NCBI GenBank assembly: GCA_016926985.1
Contig: JAFGNO010000113.1
Coordinates: 1 to 24,693 of the forward strand
Length of the DNA: 24,693 nt
Direction of reading: 5' to 3'
From: Anaerolineae bacterium
GTDB taxonomy: Bacteria > Chloroflexota > Anaerolineae > Aggregatilineales > UBA3940
Shown: piece after piece, positions 1 to 8,182 of the stretch
How the letters are laid out: every line of letters begins with the position of its first letter
Numbering within the stretch: the first letter of the stretch is position 1
The notes under the pieces: model-generated
Told to the model about the DNA's origin: nothing
Seen by the model: only the letters and a program-made list of their open reading frames with translations
The model's database searches: none
Translations under genes and position numbers: made by a program

Positions 1-384
1 ACAATCCGCTGATACCCTCCTCCATCGTGTTGAATGGTGAGGATATCGATGCCTTCAAAGATCTGGAAGACCCGCCGCATGGTCATATTTGCTGATGCCC
101 TCGGCCGGTATGAAGTTCATTCTGCTGGAAATGCTTGGGCTCCTCAATGCGGGATGGTACGCTATCCTTAAAGGACGGCTCTACAGTGAGCTGCCTCATA
201 GAAGTGGCGCCGTGCTTGCTTGTAAGCAATATCGCTGGCTTATTCGGGTCGACAATTCCACTGACCATTGGGTTAGCTGCCCAACACCTTGGGCTGGACA
301 TTGCTATCTGGCTGCGGAGCCGGGCTGCTGGTTGGCCTGCCAAAACGGGAGGGCTGGAGGAAAAACGATCTGGGGCAGCCGTGA
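1..384 (+). pseudogene. Broken 3' end of an MFS-type membrane transporter
   Basis: No single frame is open across this stretch, but three frames read in turn give a plausible C-terminal part of a major-facilitator-like transporter. Frame 3 starts with NPLIP at base 3. Frame 2 continues with LLHRV, meets a TGA at 38-40, then gives GMKFILLEMLGLLNAGWYAI and LKGRLYSELPHRSGAVLA to about 220. Frame 3 resumes with VSNIAGLFGSTIPLTIGLAA and ends near IAIWL at about 315. Frame 1 finishes with GAGLLVGLPKREGWRKNDLG and a TGA at 382-384, ten bases before the convergent ribF stop. Hydrophobic helices with GLLNAGWYA and IPLTIGLAAQ recall transporter C-termini; the family call is from memory of such proteins. 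The joins imply one in-frame stop and at least two frameshifts. This could be true decay or indel errors in the assembly. The gene starts outside the window. Confidence 0.5.
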
Positions 385-394
385 ATTTGCCCTT

Positions 395-1339
395 TTACCC
401 CTCTATGGAATCATGCTCCGCAAGTACCTGCCGGGCATGTGAAATATCAGTCCCAATCTGCCTGACAAGGGAAGCTATGTCATCAAATTTGCGCTCTTCC
501 CGCAGGCGAGTGACAAAGCAAATTGGCAGCATTTCTCCATAGATATTGCCGGAAAAGTCCAGGATGTGTGCCTCAACTGTTACTCCACCGGTCTCCCCAT
601 CAAACGTGGGCCTGACACCGATATTGGCAACTGCCTGATACGAAACACCATTCACCTTCACATATGCCGCATAGACACCCTTTGACGGCAGTGCTAACTC
701 AACAGGCACATCGATATTTGCAGTGGGGAAGCCAATGATACGTCCACGTTGCTGCCCCTGGATTACCTGTCCTTCCACTTCATGGAAACGCCCCAACAGC
801 CGGGCAGCCTCAGCAACCACGCCGTTCTCAAGTGCAACACGGATACGAGAACTGGAGATTCGTTCATTGCCTGCATCCATCAAGTCAACAACTTTGAGGT
901 CAAAACCTTTCTTAAGGCCCTGTTCGCGTAAAAATGAGACATTGCCTTCGCGATTGTAACCCAGCGCAAAATCCTCACCAACCCAGAGAGCTCCCAATTT
1001 CAGGTGTTGGATTAATTGATCGACAAAATCAACCGCTCTTATCTGCCGGATTTTTGTATCAAACGGGTGGGTAATGAGCAGTTCAACACCCAGTTGTCTT
1101 AACAGCACCGCCTTCTTTTCCGGCAGCGTCAGGTAATAACCCGGGTTGAACCCGCTCAGGACCATTGTCGGATAGGGGTAAAATGTTAGGACAACCGGTA
1201 CAAGGCCTTCTGCCCTGGCATGATTCAGCAGACCCGAGATCAAATGCTGGTGTCCCCGGTGAACACCATCAAATACCCCAACTGTCACAACTGAGCGCTT
1301 ATCTAACCTGGCCTCAGCTATTGAAGAAACATGTCGCAT
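395..1339 (-). CDS. ribF: Bifunctional riboflavin kinase / FAD synthetase RibF
   Basis: This 314-residue cytoplasmic enzyme phosphorylates riboflavin to FMN and adenylylates FMN to FAD. The N-terminal nucleotidyltransferase half shows GVFDGVHRGH (residues 21-30), which carries the HxGH motif, and ISSSRIR (161-167), the SSTxxR-like signature. The C-terminal riboflavin-kinase half begins near residue 185 and carries GFPTANI (203-209), whose PTAN motif binds ATP and magnesium. Length and domain order are those of a normal bacterial RibF. It is the last gene of the nusA-infB cluster and starts 18 bases after the truB stop, so it is almost certainly co-transcribed with it. The ATG start is directly before the HxGH fold. 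The upstream purine run is weak, so translation may depend on truB. I see no clear terminator between its stop and base 370. Confidence 0.96.
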   Translation of the reverse strand: MRHVSSIAEARLDKRSVVTVGVFDGVHRGHQHLISGLLNHARAEGLVPVVLTFYPYPTMVLSGFNPGYYLTLPEKKAVLLRQLGVELLITHPFDTKIRQIRAVDFVDQLIQHLKLGALWVGEDFALGYNREGNVSFLREQGLKKGFDLKVVDLMDAGNERISSSRIRVALENGVVAEAARLLGRFHEVEGQVIQGQQRGRIIGFPTANIDVPVELALPSKGVYAAYVKVNGVSYQAVANIGVRPTFDGETGGVTVEAHILDFSGNIYGEMLPICFVTRLREERKFDDIASLVRQIGTDISHARQVLAEHDSIEG

Positions 1340-1357
1340 AGGTCTTTCAGCCCAGTA

Positions 1358-2251
1358 TCAGTCAATATTGTGCTTAAATACTTTAACCGGGTACCATAAC
1401 CCGGATTCCAGCTTTCCCTGCAGGATAGCAACCATGCTTCCATCCGAGGTGTAAGCACACCCAAGCCTGTCCTGCACATCGCTGCGCGAGATTGGCATCC
1501 CATTGGCGATTGCCATTACAGATGCTTCGTCCAACTCCACCGCAGGCCAGTCCGAGAACACACGCCTCGCCGATATTAAATGCCCCTGCCACATATTTCT
1601 CTCAAAGCTGTCGACCAGGACGTGCCAGGGGATCGAATCTTCTAATCGGAACTGCCCACTGGCAGCCCGTATCAGGCCGGTAAGCATACCACCACAACCA
1701 AGGGCCTTCCCCAGGTCATTGGCTATGCTGCGAATGTAGGTGCCTGACGAGCACTCAATCCGCAGCCTGATGATCGGCAGATCCACGGCAAGCAGTTCAA
1801 GCAGGTAGATTGTTGCCGGGCGCGGCTGAAGTATTATATGCTCTCCTGACCGGGCCCTGCTATGGGCAGTCTTCCCCCTGATCTTTATGGATGAGTATAC
1901 CGGCGGCACCTGGGATATTTCACCCCGGAACTGGTCCAGGGCAACATCAACGGATTGATGATCAAGCCCAGCAGGAACAGGTTGACGGCTCAAAACGACA
2001 CCCTCTGCATCATAGGAGTCGGTCTGAATACCCAGAGTCACTTCTGCTATATATTCTTTATCAGATGACAGGAGATATTCGGTCAGCCGGGTGGCCTGTC
2101 CAACAGCAACAACCAGCACACCTTCAGCCAGCGGATCGAGTGTGCCAGCATGTCCTACCCGCCGGATTTCAAGTCCTTGCCTAACGCCTGCAACAATCTG
2201 GTGGGAGGTTGGGCCTGCCGGTTTGTGGATATTGAACAAGCCAAACGGCAA
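1358..2251 (-). CDS. truB: tRNA pseudouridine(55) synthase TruB
   Basis: TruB converts U55 in the T-arm of nearly all tRNAs to pseudouridine. The 297-residue protein opens with the family N-terminus GLFNIHKPAGPTSHQIV. It then shows GHAGTLDPLAEGVLVVAVG, in which Asp39 is the catalytic aspartate of the motif II GTLDP box. Further family blocks are PPVYSSIKIRGKTAHSRARS in the middle and SSGTYIRSIANDLGKALG near residues 180-200. The C-terminal part after about residue 225 is PUA-like in position but poorly conserved, so I do not claim that domain. It starts 3 bases after the stop of the upstream DHH phosphoesterase gene and is followed by ribF. This is the standard rbfA-truB-ribF neighbourhood with nrnA inserted, as in many Gram-positive and Chloroflexota genomes. 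Confidence 0.96.
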   Translation of the reverse strand: MPFGLFNIHKPAGPTSHQIVAGVRQGLEIRRVGHAGTLDPLAEGVLVVAVGQATRLTEYLLSSDKEYIAEVTLGIQTDSYDAEGVVLSRQPVPAGLDHQSVDVALDQFRGEISQVPPVYSSIKIRGKTAHSRARSGEHIILQPRPATIYLLELLAVDLPIIRLRIECSSGTYIRSIANDLGKALGCGGMLTGLIRAASGQFRLEDSIPWHVLVDSFERNMWQGHLISARRVFSDWPAVELDEASVMAIANGMPISRSDVQDRLGCAYTSDGSMVAILQGKLESGLWYPVKVFKHNID

Positions 2252-2254
2252 TTG

Positions 2255-3235
2255 TCACTCCACCCCTGGTGGTTGTCTCTCCACCTTCTTGAGCAAACCA
2301 ATCACCCGCCCTACAGCAGCATCTATTGGGCCATCAATCGTGCAGCCAGCAGCCAGAGCATGTCCCCCTCCCCCAAGGGATAATGCGACCTCAGCCACAT
2401 TGTAGCCCGGGCGGGAACGAAAGCTGATCTCAACCCGACCTTCATGATCCTCAAAAAACGTGGCGGATACTGCGGCTTCTTCCGCGCTTAGCAGCAGATT
2501 TGATATCCCATTGACACCTTTCTGGTGAAGGCCAAGGGCTTTACGAGATTCATGGCTGACAACAGTCCAGATAACACCATCTTCAATCTGCAGGGTGTTC
2601 AATGCCAACGCCCACAGGCGAAGCTGATCCACTGTGCGCCGATAAAGAACTGAATTGATAATCTCGGCAACATCAGCGCCAGATTCAACCAGCCTGGCGG
2701 CAACCGCCAGCGTTTTCGATGTCACGCTATTGGTTGAAAAGGCCCGGGTATCTCCCACCAGGGCAGCCATTAACGCGATTGCAATATCGGGAGAAACAGC
2801 AATGCCCAGTGCATCAATCAACCTGATAAGCAGTTCTGAAGTTGCCGCCGCACCTGGATCAACCAGGTTTATTGAGGCGTAATTCAGATTGGTGATATGG
2901 TGATCGATGTTGATGGTTAACAAAGCACTGTCATTCAGATAAGGCATAGATATTTTACCAAGTCTCTCCCTATCACTGGCATCCAAGCCAATAAAAAGAT
3001 CAGGAGAAAACCCGTCCGGAACCGATCGCTCAAACAAATCTGAACCAGGCACAAACCGCAAATCGGAAGGAACAGGATCGTCGCAGACAATCACAAATGA
3101 TTTGCCATGCTCTTTTAGCACCAATCCCAGTGCGGCGGTTGAGCCTATGGCATCCGGATCTGGAACCACATGAGTGGCCAATAAAATGCGTTGTGCGCTT
3201 TTGATAGCCTTAACTGCATCATCAATCTGATTCAT
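2255..3235 (-). CDS. nrnA: DHH/DHHA1 phosphoesterase, NrnA-type nanoRNase / pAp phosphatase
   Basis: This 326-residue DHH-family phosphoesterase is predicted to degrade short oligoribonucleotides and possibly pAp or cyclic-dinucleotide products. Metal-binding motifs are in order: DPDAIGS (Asp26, Asp28), a GLDASDRERLG block with the second aspartate, NIDHHITN (the DHH box), and LVGDTRAF near residue 165. The DHHA1 substrate-binding motif GGGGHALAAGC lies near the C-terminus. I chose the ATG at 3235 because the longer reading frame to 3469 runs through rbfA in another frame and its 78 extra residues are arginine-rich and unlike the family. With this start the gene overlaps the end of rbfA by 14 bases, which suggests translational coupling; GAGGA lies upstream. 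Which substrate dominates in vivo cannot be told from sequence. Confidence 0.92.
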   Translation of the reverse strand: MNQIDDAVKAIKSAQRILLATHVVPDPDAIGSTAALGLVLKEHGKSFVIVCDDPVPSDLRFVPGSDLFERSVPDGFSPDLFIGLDASDRERLGKISMPYLNDSALLTINIDHHITNLNYASINLVDPGAAATSELLIRLIDALGIAVSPDIAIALMAALVGDTRAFSTNSVTSKTLAVAARLVESGADVAEIINSVLYRRTVDQLRLWALALNTLQIEDGVIWTVVSHESRKALGLHQKGVNGISNLLLSAEEAAVSATFFEDHEGRVEISFRSRPGYNVAEVALSLGGGGHALAAGCTIDGPIDAAVGRVIGLLKKVERQPPGVE

Positions 3236-3605
3236 GATCTTGTGGGTCCTCATCCTCAGAAGGGATATCCAGCGAGTCAAGCAGCTGATCAATGGTAGCC
3301 GCCTTCTCATGGGTATCATCCCACTTAAACCGTAGTTCAGGAACGTGCCGTAATCTGAGCTGCCCCCCAACCTCGCGCCGGAGGAAGCCCTTCGCAGACT
3401 CAAATCCTGCAAGCACTTCCTCCCTGGTCTGCGGATCCGCTTCGTAGGCGTAGATGTAGACCGTCGCAACCATTAACTCCCGATCAATTTCCACATCGAG
3501 GATATTGGCTGCTGCCAGTCTTGGGTCAGCGGTTTCAAACAGGATAATCTCGCTCAGGAGCTGCTGGATCAGCTCAGCAACACGCTCTTGTTTTTTTGAT
3601 GGCAT
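3222..3605 (-). CDS. rbfA: 30S ribosome-binding factor RbfA
   Basis: RbfA is a small KH-fold protein that binds immature 30S subunits and helps 16S rRNA 5'-end maturation, notably in the cold. The 127-residue product is of usual length. It has the family pattern: an N-terminal helix with RVAELIQQLLSEII, then DPRL followed by the beta strand and VEIDRELMVATVYIYAY, then LRRELG-like FLRREVGGQLRLRHVPELRF, and an acidic tail (DIPSEDEDPQD). It lies between infB and nrnA, its normal place. The 113-base gap from infB is A/T-rich compared with neighbouring gaps. Its stop overlaps the start of nrnA. Confidence 0.93.
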   Translation of the reverse strand: MPSKKQERVAELIQQLLSEIILFETADPRLAAANILDVEIDRELMVATVYIYAYEADPQTREEVLAGFESAKGFLRREVGGQLRLRHVPELRFKWDDTHEKAATIDQLLDSLDIPSEDEDPQDHESD

Positions 3606-3718
3606 ATCACCCTCTCAAACAGCCTGTGTACAAATTCCGGCGTTTTTTAGAATATATCAGTACTCGCCAGAAGGTCTTGCTTCATAAAATACACAATAAG
3701 CTGCCGCCATGCAGTTTA

Positions 3719-5518
3719 TTACCGAACACGCTCGCTCTTTGTGAATTCTATGATGTCCCCGTCGATAAAATCGGTGAACCCGGAAACATTTACGCCAAAT
3801 TCAAACCCGGCCCGCACCTCACGAACATCTTCCTGAAAACGCTTCAGCGAGGTTACTTTCCCAGAATGGATGATTTCACCGTCCCGAATAACACGTGCGC
3901 TGGCATCTCGCCGGGCTTCACCTTCCTGCATGTAACTTCCCGCAATTGGGCCCAGCTTCGGGATATGGAATACCTGCCTGACCTCCGCTCTGCCAATCAC
4001 CTTATCTTCATATACCGGCTCCAACAGTCCTTCAAGGGCCTGCTCCACATCATCGATCAGATGATAGATGATGTCATACAGCCGGATATCTATTCCTTCA
4101 CTATCGGCGCGGCGTTGAGCAGCCGTGTCGATATCTACCTGAAAGCCAACGACAATCGCATCAGAAGCCGATGCAAGCATGACATCCGACTCGTTTATAT
4201 TGCCAATATCCGTATGAAGGATGTTGACTGTCAACTCCTTCCCTTTCTCCGGTATGCTCAACTCCTCGAGTGAAGTCACAATTGGCTCAAGTGAGCCCTG
4301 AACATCCGCCTTGACAATCAGGTTGAGTTCTTTAGCCTCACCTGCCTGGAAACGCGCGTATAGGTCTTCCAGTGTCATCGGCGCTGACCTGGGTCGAGCG
4401 ACCACCATGCTCTCCAGCCGTTCCTCGACCAACCCACGCGCCGTTTTCTCATTTTCGACAATCTCAAATAAGGTGCCCGCCTCGGGCACTTCATTTAGCC
4501 CCATCACCTGGACAGGCATGGATGGTGCCGCTTCTTTGATTGGCTTACCATGTTCATTGAACATCGCCTTGATTCGCCCATAGCTGGTTCCGGCGAGGAT
4601 CGTGTCCCCCTGGCGCAGGGTGCCATTCTGGATGAGCAGAGTAGCCATCGCGCCACGGCTGCGGTCGAGTTCCCCTTCCAGGACCGTCCCGCCAACATGC
4701 CCCTGTGGGTTGGCTTTGATAAACATGTCATCTGCCATCAGGATAATAGCCTCAAGTAGATCTTCAAGACCAACCCCGGTTATGGCAGATACCGGGACAA
4801 TGATCGTATCTCCGTCCCATTCATCAGATACAAGATCGAGATCAGCCAGCTGCTGCTTGACCTGTTCCGGGCGTGCCTGAGTTCGGTCTGTCTTATTGAG
4901 GGCTACCAGGATCGGGACCCCTGCTGCGCGCGCATGATTGATGGCTTCACGCGTTTGCGGCATCACACCATCATCAGCAGCAACAACCAGTATGGCAATG
5001 TCGGCGCCTTGAGCGCCGCGTGCGCGCATGGCCGTGAAGGCCTGGTGTCCGGGGGTATCCAGGAAGGTAATCGTCCGCCCCTCATGCACAACCTGGTAAG
5101 CACCAATATGCTGGGTAATTCCGCCAGCTTCCCCGCTCTGGACATTTGTCTCGCGGATTTTGTCCAACAAACTGGTTTTACCATGATCCACATGGCCCAG
5201 GACAGCAACTACCGGGGGGCGATCAACAAGTAACTCGGGGCTTTCGCTGCTGTGAAAACGCCGCCACGCCTGTGCCTCTTCCGGTGTGACCACCTCCTCC
5301 ACTTCCCTGGCAGCAGGAGAGGGCTCATACCCCATTTCGGCAGCTACAATAGCGGCGGTCTCATAATCAATTTGCTGGTTGATGGCAGCCATTATGCCAT
5401 TGCGCATCAATTCTTTTATGACATCAATTGGACTGGCATCAACCATCAATTCTGCCAGTTCACGAACTGTCAAGAAATCCGGAATCTCAAGGTTTTTACC
5501 ACCGGTTGTATCAGGCAT
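3719..5518 (-). CDS. infB: Translation initiation factor IF-2
   Basis: IF-2 is the GTPase that places initiator fMet-tRNA on the 30S subunit and promotes 50S joining. The G domain is complete: GHVDHGKT (residues 108-115, P-loop), GGITQHIGAYQV (switch I), DTPGHQAF (from 154), NKTD (208-211) and an SAITG G5 box near 254. Domain II, III and C-terminal fMet-tRNA-binding blocks follow, with VKADVQGSLEPI and GRAEVRQVF as landmarks. At 599 residues it is short. It has only one N-terminal IF2_N-like module (VRELAELMVDASPIDVIKEL, about 17-70) and lacks the long repetitive N-terminus of the E. coli protein, a pattern common in deep-branching and Gram-positive-like lineages. The start has a strong GGGGAGG ribosome-binding site about 5 bases upstream. 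Confidence 0.98.
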   Translation of the reverse strand: MPDTTGGKNLEIPDFLTVRELAELMVDASPIDVIKELMRNGIMAAINQQIDYETAAIVAAEMGYEPSPAAREVEEVVTPEEAQAWRRFHSSESPELLVDRPPVVAVLGHVDHGKTSLLDKIRETNVQSGEAGGITQHIGAYQVVHEGRTITFLDTPGHQAFTAMRARGAQGADIAILVVAADDGVMPQTREAINHARAAGVPILVALNKTDRTQARPEQVKQQLADLDLVSDEWDGDTIIVPVSAITGVGLEDLLEAIILMADDMFIKANPQGHVGGTVLEGELDRSRGAMATLLIQNGTLRQGDTILAGTSYGRIKAMFNEHGKPIKEAAPSMPVQVMGLNEVPEAGTLFEIVENEKTARGLVEERLESMVVARPRSAPMTLEDLYARFQAGEAKELNLIVKADVQGSLEPIVTSLEELSIPEKGKELTVNILHTDIGNINESDVMLASASDAIVVGFQVDIDTAAQRRADSEGIDIRLYDIIYHLIDDVEQALEGLLEPVYEDKVIGRAEVRQVFHIPKLGPIAGSYMQEGEARRDASARVIRDGEIIHSGKVTSLKRFQEDVREVRAGFEFGVNVSGFTDFIDGDIIEFTKSERVR

Positions 5519-5621
5519 AAGTACCTCCCCATATCATAGCGGTTAATTACAGGGGAGTGCGCGCCATCAACAACCCGGGGCCATCCGGGAGCACCTCCCC
5601 CTTACACTGTCTGGCCTGTCA

Positions 5622-5912
5622 TTATGTCTCAGCACCAGGTGCCAAGTGTGTACCACGACTCGCAATCATGGCGCGTTCCTCTTGTGTTAAAACGGTCCCC
5701 AGTGCTCGTTCAAGAACATTACCTGCAGCGGCTGTACGCCAGCAGTCCGGGTTCTGGCAGATATAGGCGCCCCGACCTGGCATTTTGCCACCCGGATCGA
5801 TCTGTATCCGACCGTCTGGCTGACGCACCAGCCTTGTCAGTGTCCTTTTTGAGGCCACCTGCTTACACACCACACAGGTTCGTTGTGGAATATGCTTTCG
5901 TCTGCCACTCAT
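5622..5912 (-). CDS. ylxR: YlxR family RNA-binding protein (DUF448)
   Basis: This small basic protein of 96 residues belongs to the YlxR family, found between nusA and infB in many bacteria. The family is thought to bind RNA; a role as a nucleoid or RNase P-related regulator has been proposed, but its function here is not fixed by sequence. Diagnostic blocks are IPQRTCVVCKQ (Cys13, Cys16) near the N-terminus, then RLVRQPDGRIQIDPGGKMPG and RGAYICQNPDCW. The arginine and glycine in GRGAYIC and the paired cysteines are the conserved family core. It is separated by 121 bases from nusA upstream and 97 bases from infB downstream, and no promoter is evident between them. The first ATG of the frame gives the usual family N-terminus. 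Confidence 0.93.
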   Translation of the reverse strand: MSGRRKHIPQRTCVVCKQVASKRTLTRLVRQPDGRIQIDPGGKMPGRGAYICQNPDCWRTAAAGNVLERALGTVLTQEERAMIASRGTHLAPGAET

Positions 5913-6033
5913 TATGACTGATAATAGAACCTGTTAACCACTTCTCATCCGACACGCCCAGCTTCAGTTTGAGTTAGCTCAGGCAAGGAACTGAATAAGC
6001 CCCTTGCGTGTTCGCTCAACTGGGCAATCCGAC

Positions 6034-8028
6034 TTATTCCCAGGTGTTTTCGTCCTCTTCCAACCACTCCTGGCGACGGCGGCTGCTTTTACGCCGCCGC
6101 TTGGAGACAACCCGACCGACCTCCTCATCATAGACAAGTTGCCGGCGCCGCTGTTTGGCCCGCTTTCGCTGGACCTCTTCTCGTTCCTCGTCGGTCATAT
6201 CTTCGTACTCAATGAGATCGTCTTCATCAATATCGACCATCTCGGGATGGGAAGTATGGGGAGTCTCTGCCCCGTCAGGTGAAGGCGCAGCGGCTTCAAC
6301 GCCCTCTTCTGCCTCTATCACTTCTGATGGTGGAGAAACCACTTCCTTCTCCGCCATCATCTGCGCGACAAGCTGTGCACGACGGGCCCGGGCTTCATCG
6401 CTGTCGTCATCCCAGTCCTCATCTATTGCGGCCATCTCTTCAGCAGTAAGGGTGATCTCTGGACCGCGATCGTCTTCAGTTTGGAGTTCTTCGAGAGCCG
6501 TCTCAAGCTCGATCTCCTCAACTGTCGGCTCCTGATAATCCACGGATTCAACCAGTTCACGCACGTGATCCAGGGCCGCTGGCCCAAAGCCTGAAATTTC
6601 CAGAAGGCGATCGGGATCAACATAGTATTGTTCCATCAATCGACCAACTGTGGTATACCCACCTTCAACAAGCAGGTTGTAGACCCGCAGCGGCAGATCG
6701 GTATCATCCAGTGGGTGTTCGTATGCCTGAGCAGGCACCTGCTCGCGGACTTCTTTCATCCGAGCGCGCAAATCAACCCGATCGGCTTCAAGAAGATCGT
6801 GCAAATAGCCCTCGCCCTTCTTAACAAAATCAGCAAGTAGCAGATATTCCTCAGGCATAATCGGGCGGCTATCCGCTTTCTTTTGCAGAATGTTGACAAC
6901 ATCCTCAAACATCTCGCTATATTCAGCCACAAATTCGGCATGCTGCGGGTCATCAGTGAGTTTTATGTAGGCATCGCTGGATGCCTCGCTCACACTCTTA
7001 ATATCAATTCGCCACCCGGTCAGCTTGGCAGCCAACCGCGCATTCTGTCCCTCACGCCCGATCGCCAGCGATAGCTGGTCGTCCGAAACCACCACAGTGG
7101 CCGTCCGCCCCCCAATCGGATCGTCGTCCAGAAAAACATACGTAACCCGAGCCGGGCTTAACGCCTTAGAGATGAAAACCGACGGTTCAGGGCTCCATTC
7201 AATAACATCGATTTTCTCCCCATTAAGTTCCTTCACAATGCTCTGAATACGCATACCACGCATCCCGACGCATGCCCCTACCGGGTCCGCGCCGGGCTGT
7301 AAAGCGGTCACTGCAACCTTGGAACGAGCCCCCGGCTCACGCGCAATACTCTTAATCTCAACCGTGCCATTATAAATTTCCGGGACTTCCAGCTCCAGCA
7401 AACGGCGCAGCATATTGCGATGCGTGCGACTGACAATAATCTGTGGGCCCCGGCTGGCTTTATTCACTTCCATCACATAGGCGCGTACTTTATCATGCAT
7501 CCGATAACGTTCACCGGGCATCTGCTGGCTGCGGGGCAGGATTGCTTCAGTCCGTCCAAGGCCAATGGTAACACGCTCTCCCGATTCGCTCTGAACGGTG
7601 CCGGTCACCAGATCGCCAACCCGGTCCTGATATTCCAGATACTGCGCTTCACGCTCAGCCTCGCGCATGCGCTGAAGGATCACCTGTTTTGCGGTTTGAG
7701 CAGCAATCCGCCCAAAATCGTCTGGTGTATCTTCAACCAATATGATGTCGCCCAACTGGACATCTGGATCATATTCGCGTGCGACAGAAAGCAAGACCTC
7801 AGTTAACTCACTCTGAACGGTCTCCACAACCTCTTTCTCGACCCAAACGCTTGGTTTCCCCGTGCGTTCATCGACGCGCGCTTCTACAAGCTGAGCCTGG
7901 CTGACGCCCGCATATCGACGATAGGCCGTTACCAGGGCCGCCTTGAGCGCCTCGATAATTGTGTCGCGGGGCAGCTTGCGCAGTTCAGCTATTTCATTAA
8001 ATGCGAGTAAAAGTTCACTCTTGGCCAT
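6034..8028 (-). CDS. nusA: Transcription termination/antitermination protein NusA, with long charged C-terminal tail
   Basis: NusA binds RNA polymerase and nascent RNA and modulates pausing, termination and antitermination. The N-terminal RNAP-binding domain begins MAKSELLLAFNEIAELRKLP. An S1 domain follows (about 135-200, VGDLVTGTVQSESGERVTIG). Two KH domains come next, with VGMRGMRIQSIVKELNGEKI and LAIGREGQNARLAAKLTGW. Near 480-520 there is a helix-hairpin-helix-like block (LLEISGFGPAALDHVRELV). Residues after about 525 form a low-complexity tail that is first strongly acidic and then ends in Lys/Arg clusters (KRAKQRRRQ, SKRRRKSSRRRQ). At 664 residues it is far longer than the roughly 350-500 usual. 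The ATG at 8028 has CGGAGA at the right distance. It is the first gene of the operon; rimP is not upstream. Confidence 0.96.
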   Translation of the reverse strand: MAKSELLLAFNEIAELRKLPRDTIIEALKAALVTAYRRYAGVSQAQLVEARVDERTGKPSVWVEKEVVETVQSELTEVLLSVAREYDPDVQLGDIILVEDTPDDFGRIAAQTAKQVILQRMREAEREAQYLEYQDRVGDLVTGTVQSESGERVTIGLGRTEAILPRSQQMPGERYRMHDKVRAYVMEVNKASRGPQIIVSRTHRNMLRRLLELEVPEIYNGTVEIKSIAREPGARSKVAVTALQPGADPVGACVGMRGMRIQSIVKELNGEKIDVIEWSPEPSVFISKALSPARVTYVFLDDDPIGGRTATVVVSDDQLSLAIGREGQNARLAAKLTGWRIDIKSVSEASSDAYIKLTDDPQHAEFVAEYSEMFEDVVNILQKKADSRPIMPEEYLLLADFVKKGEGYLHDLLEADRVDLRARMKEVREQVPAQAYEHPLDDTDLPLRVYNLLVEGGYTTVGRLMEQYYVDPDRLLEISGFGPAALDHVRELVESVDYQEPTVEEIELETALEELQTEDDRGPEITLTAEEMAAIDEDWDDDSDEARARRAQLVAQMMAEKEVVSPPSEVIEAEEGVEAAAPSPDGAETPHTSHPEMVDIDEDDLIEYEDMTDEEREEVQRKRAKQRRRQLVYDEEVGRVVSKRRRKSSRRRQEWLEEDENTWE

Positions 8029-8037
8029 TACCGATAT

Positions 8038-8043
8038 TCTCCG
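8038..8043 (-). promoter_or_regulatory. Ribosome-binding site of nusA, complementary to a leader segment
   Basis: CGGAGA on the minus strand lies 9 bases before the nusA ATG. An exact complement, TCTCCG, is transcribed earlier in the same leader (8132-8137). The two could pair and hide the site, with the strong hairpin at 8093-8118 between them. Pairing is an inference from complementarity only. Confidence 0.5.
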
Positions 8044-8087
8044 GTTTTACATATTATCCCGCGCTTCATACTCGATAGGAACATTTC

Positions 8088-8118
8088 AAAAACGAAACGT
8101 GGGGAGGCCCACGTTTCG
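8088..8118 (-). terminator. Terminator-like hairpin in the nusA leader (possible attenuator)
   Basis: Read on the minus strand, a perfect 11-bp stem CGAAACGTGGG / CCCACGTTTCG with a 4-base CCTC loop (8093-8118) is followed directly by TTTTT (8088-8092). This is the form of an intrinsic terminator. It sits about 65 bases upstream of the nusA start and downstream of the predicted promoter, so it would end transcription before the operon unless bypassed. NusA is known to autoregulate its operon in other bacteria, so attenuation is a natural reading. No T-run follows it on the plus strand, and no plus-strand gene precedes it. Confidence 0.65.
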
Positions 8119-8153
8119 AAGAAACCACTATCGGAGATGCTACAGGCATAAAT

Positions 8154-8182
8154 AGTATACCATGCTCATCTGACACCCGCAA
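8154..8182 (-). promoter_or_regulatory. Predicted sigma70-type promoter of the nusA operon
   Basis: On the minus strand TATACT (8154-8159) is preceded, after 17 bases, by TTGCGG (8177-8182). The -10 matches consensus at 5 of 6 positions and the -35 keeps the TTG. Transcription would start near 8147, giving a leader of about 120 bases that contains the terminator-like hairpin. Confidence 0.55.

Noticed and set aside
3236..3469. N-terminal extension of the NrnA frame
   Set aside because: It overlays rbfA out of frame and is arginine-rich; the family start is the ATG at 3235.
3596..4273. A 225-codon plus-strand frame antisense to infB
   Set aside because: It lies wholly opposite the well-supported infB gene and has no family-like sequence.
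8093..8118. The leader hairpin as a plus-strand terminator
   Set aside because: No T-run follows on the plus strand and no plus-strand gene ends before it.
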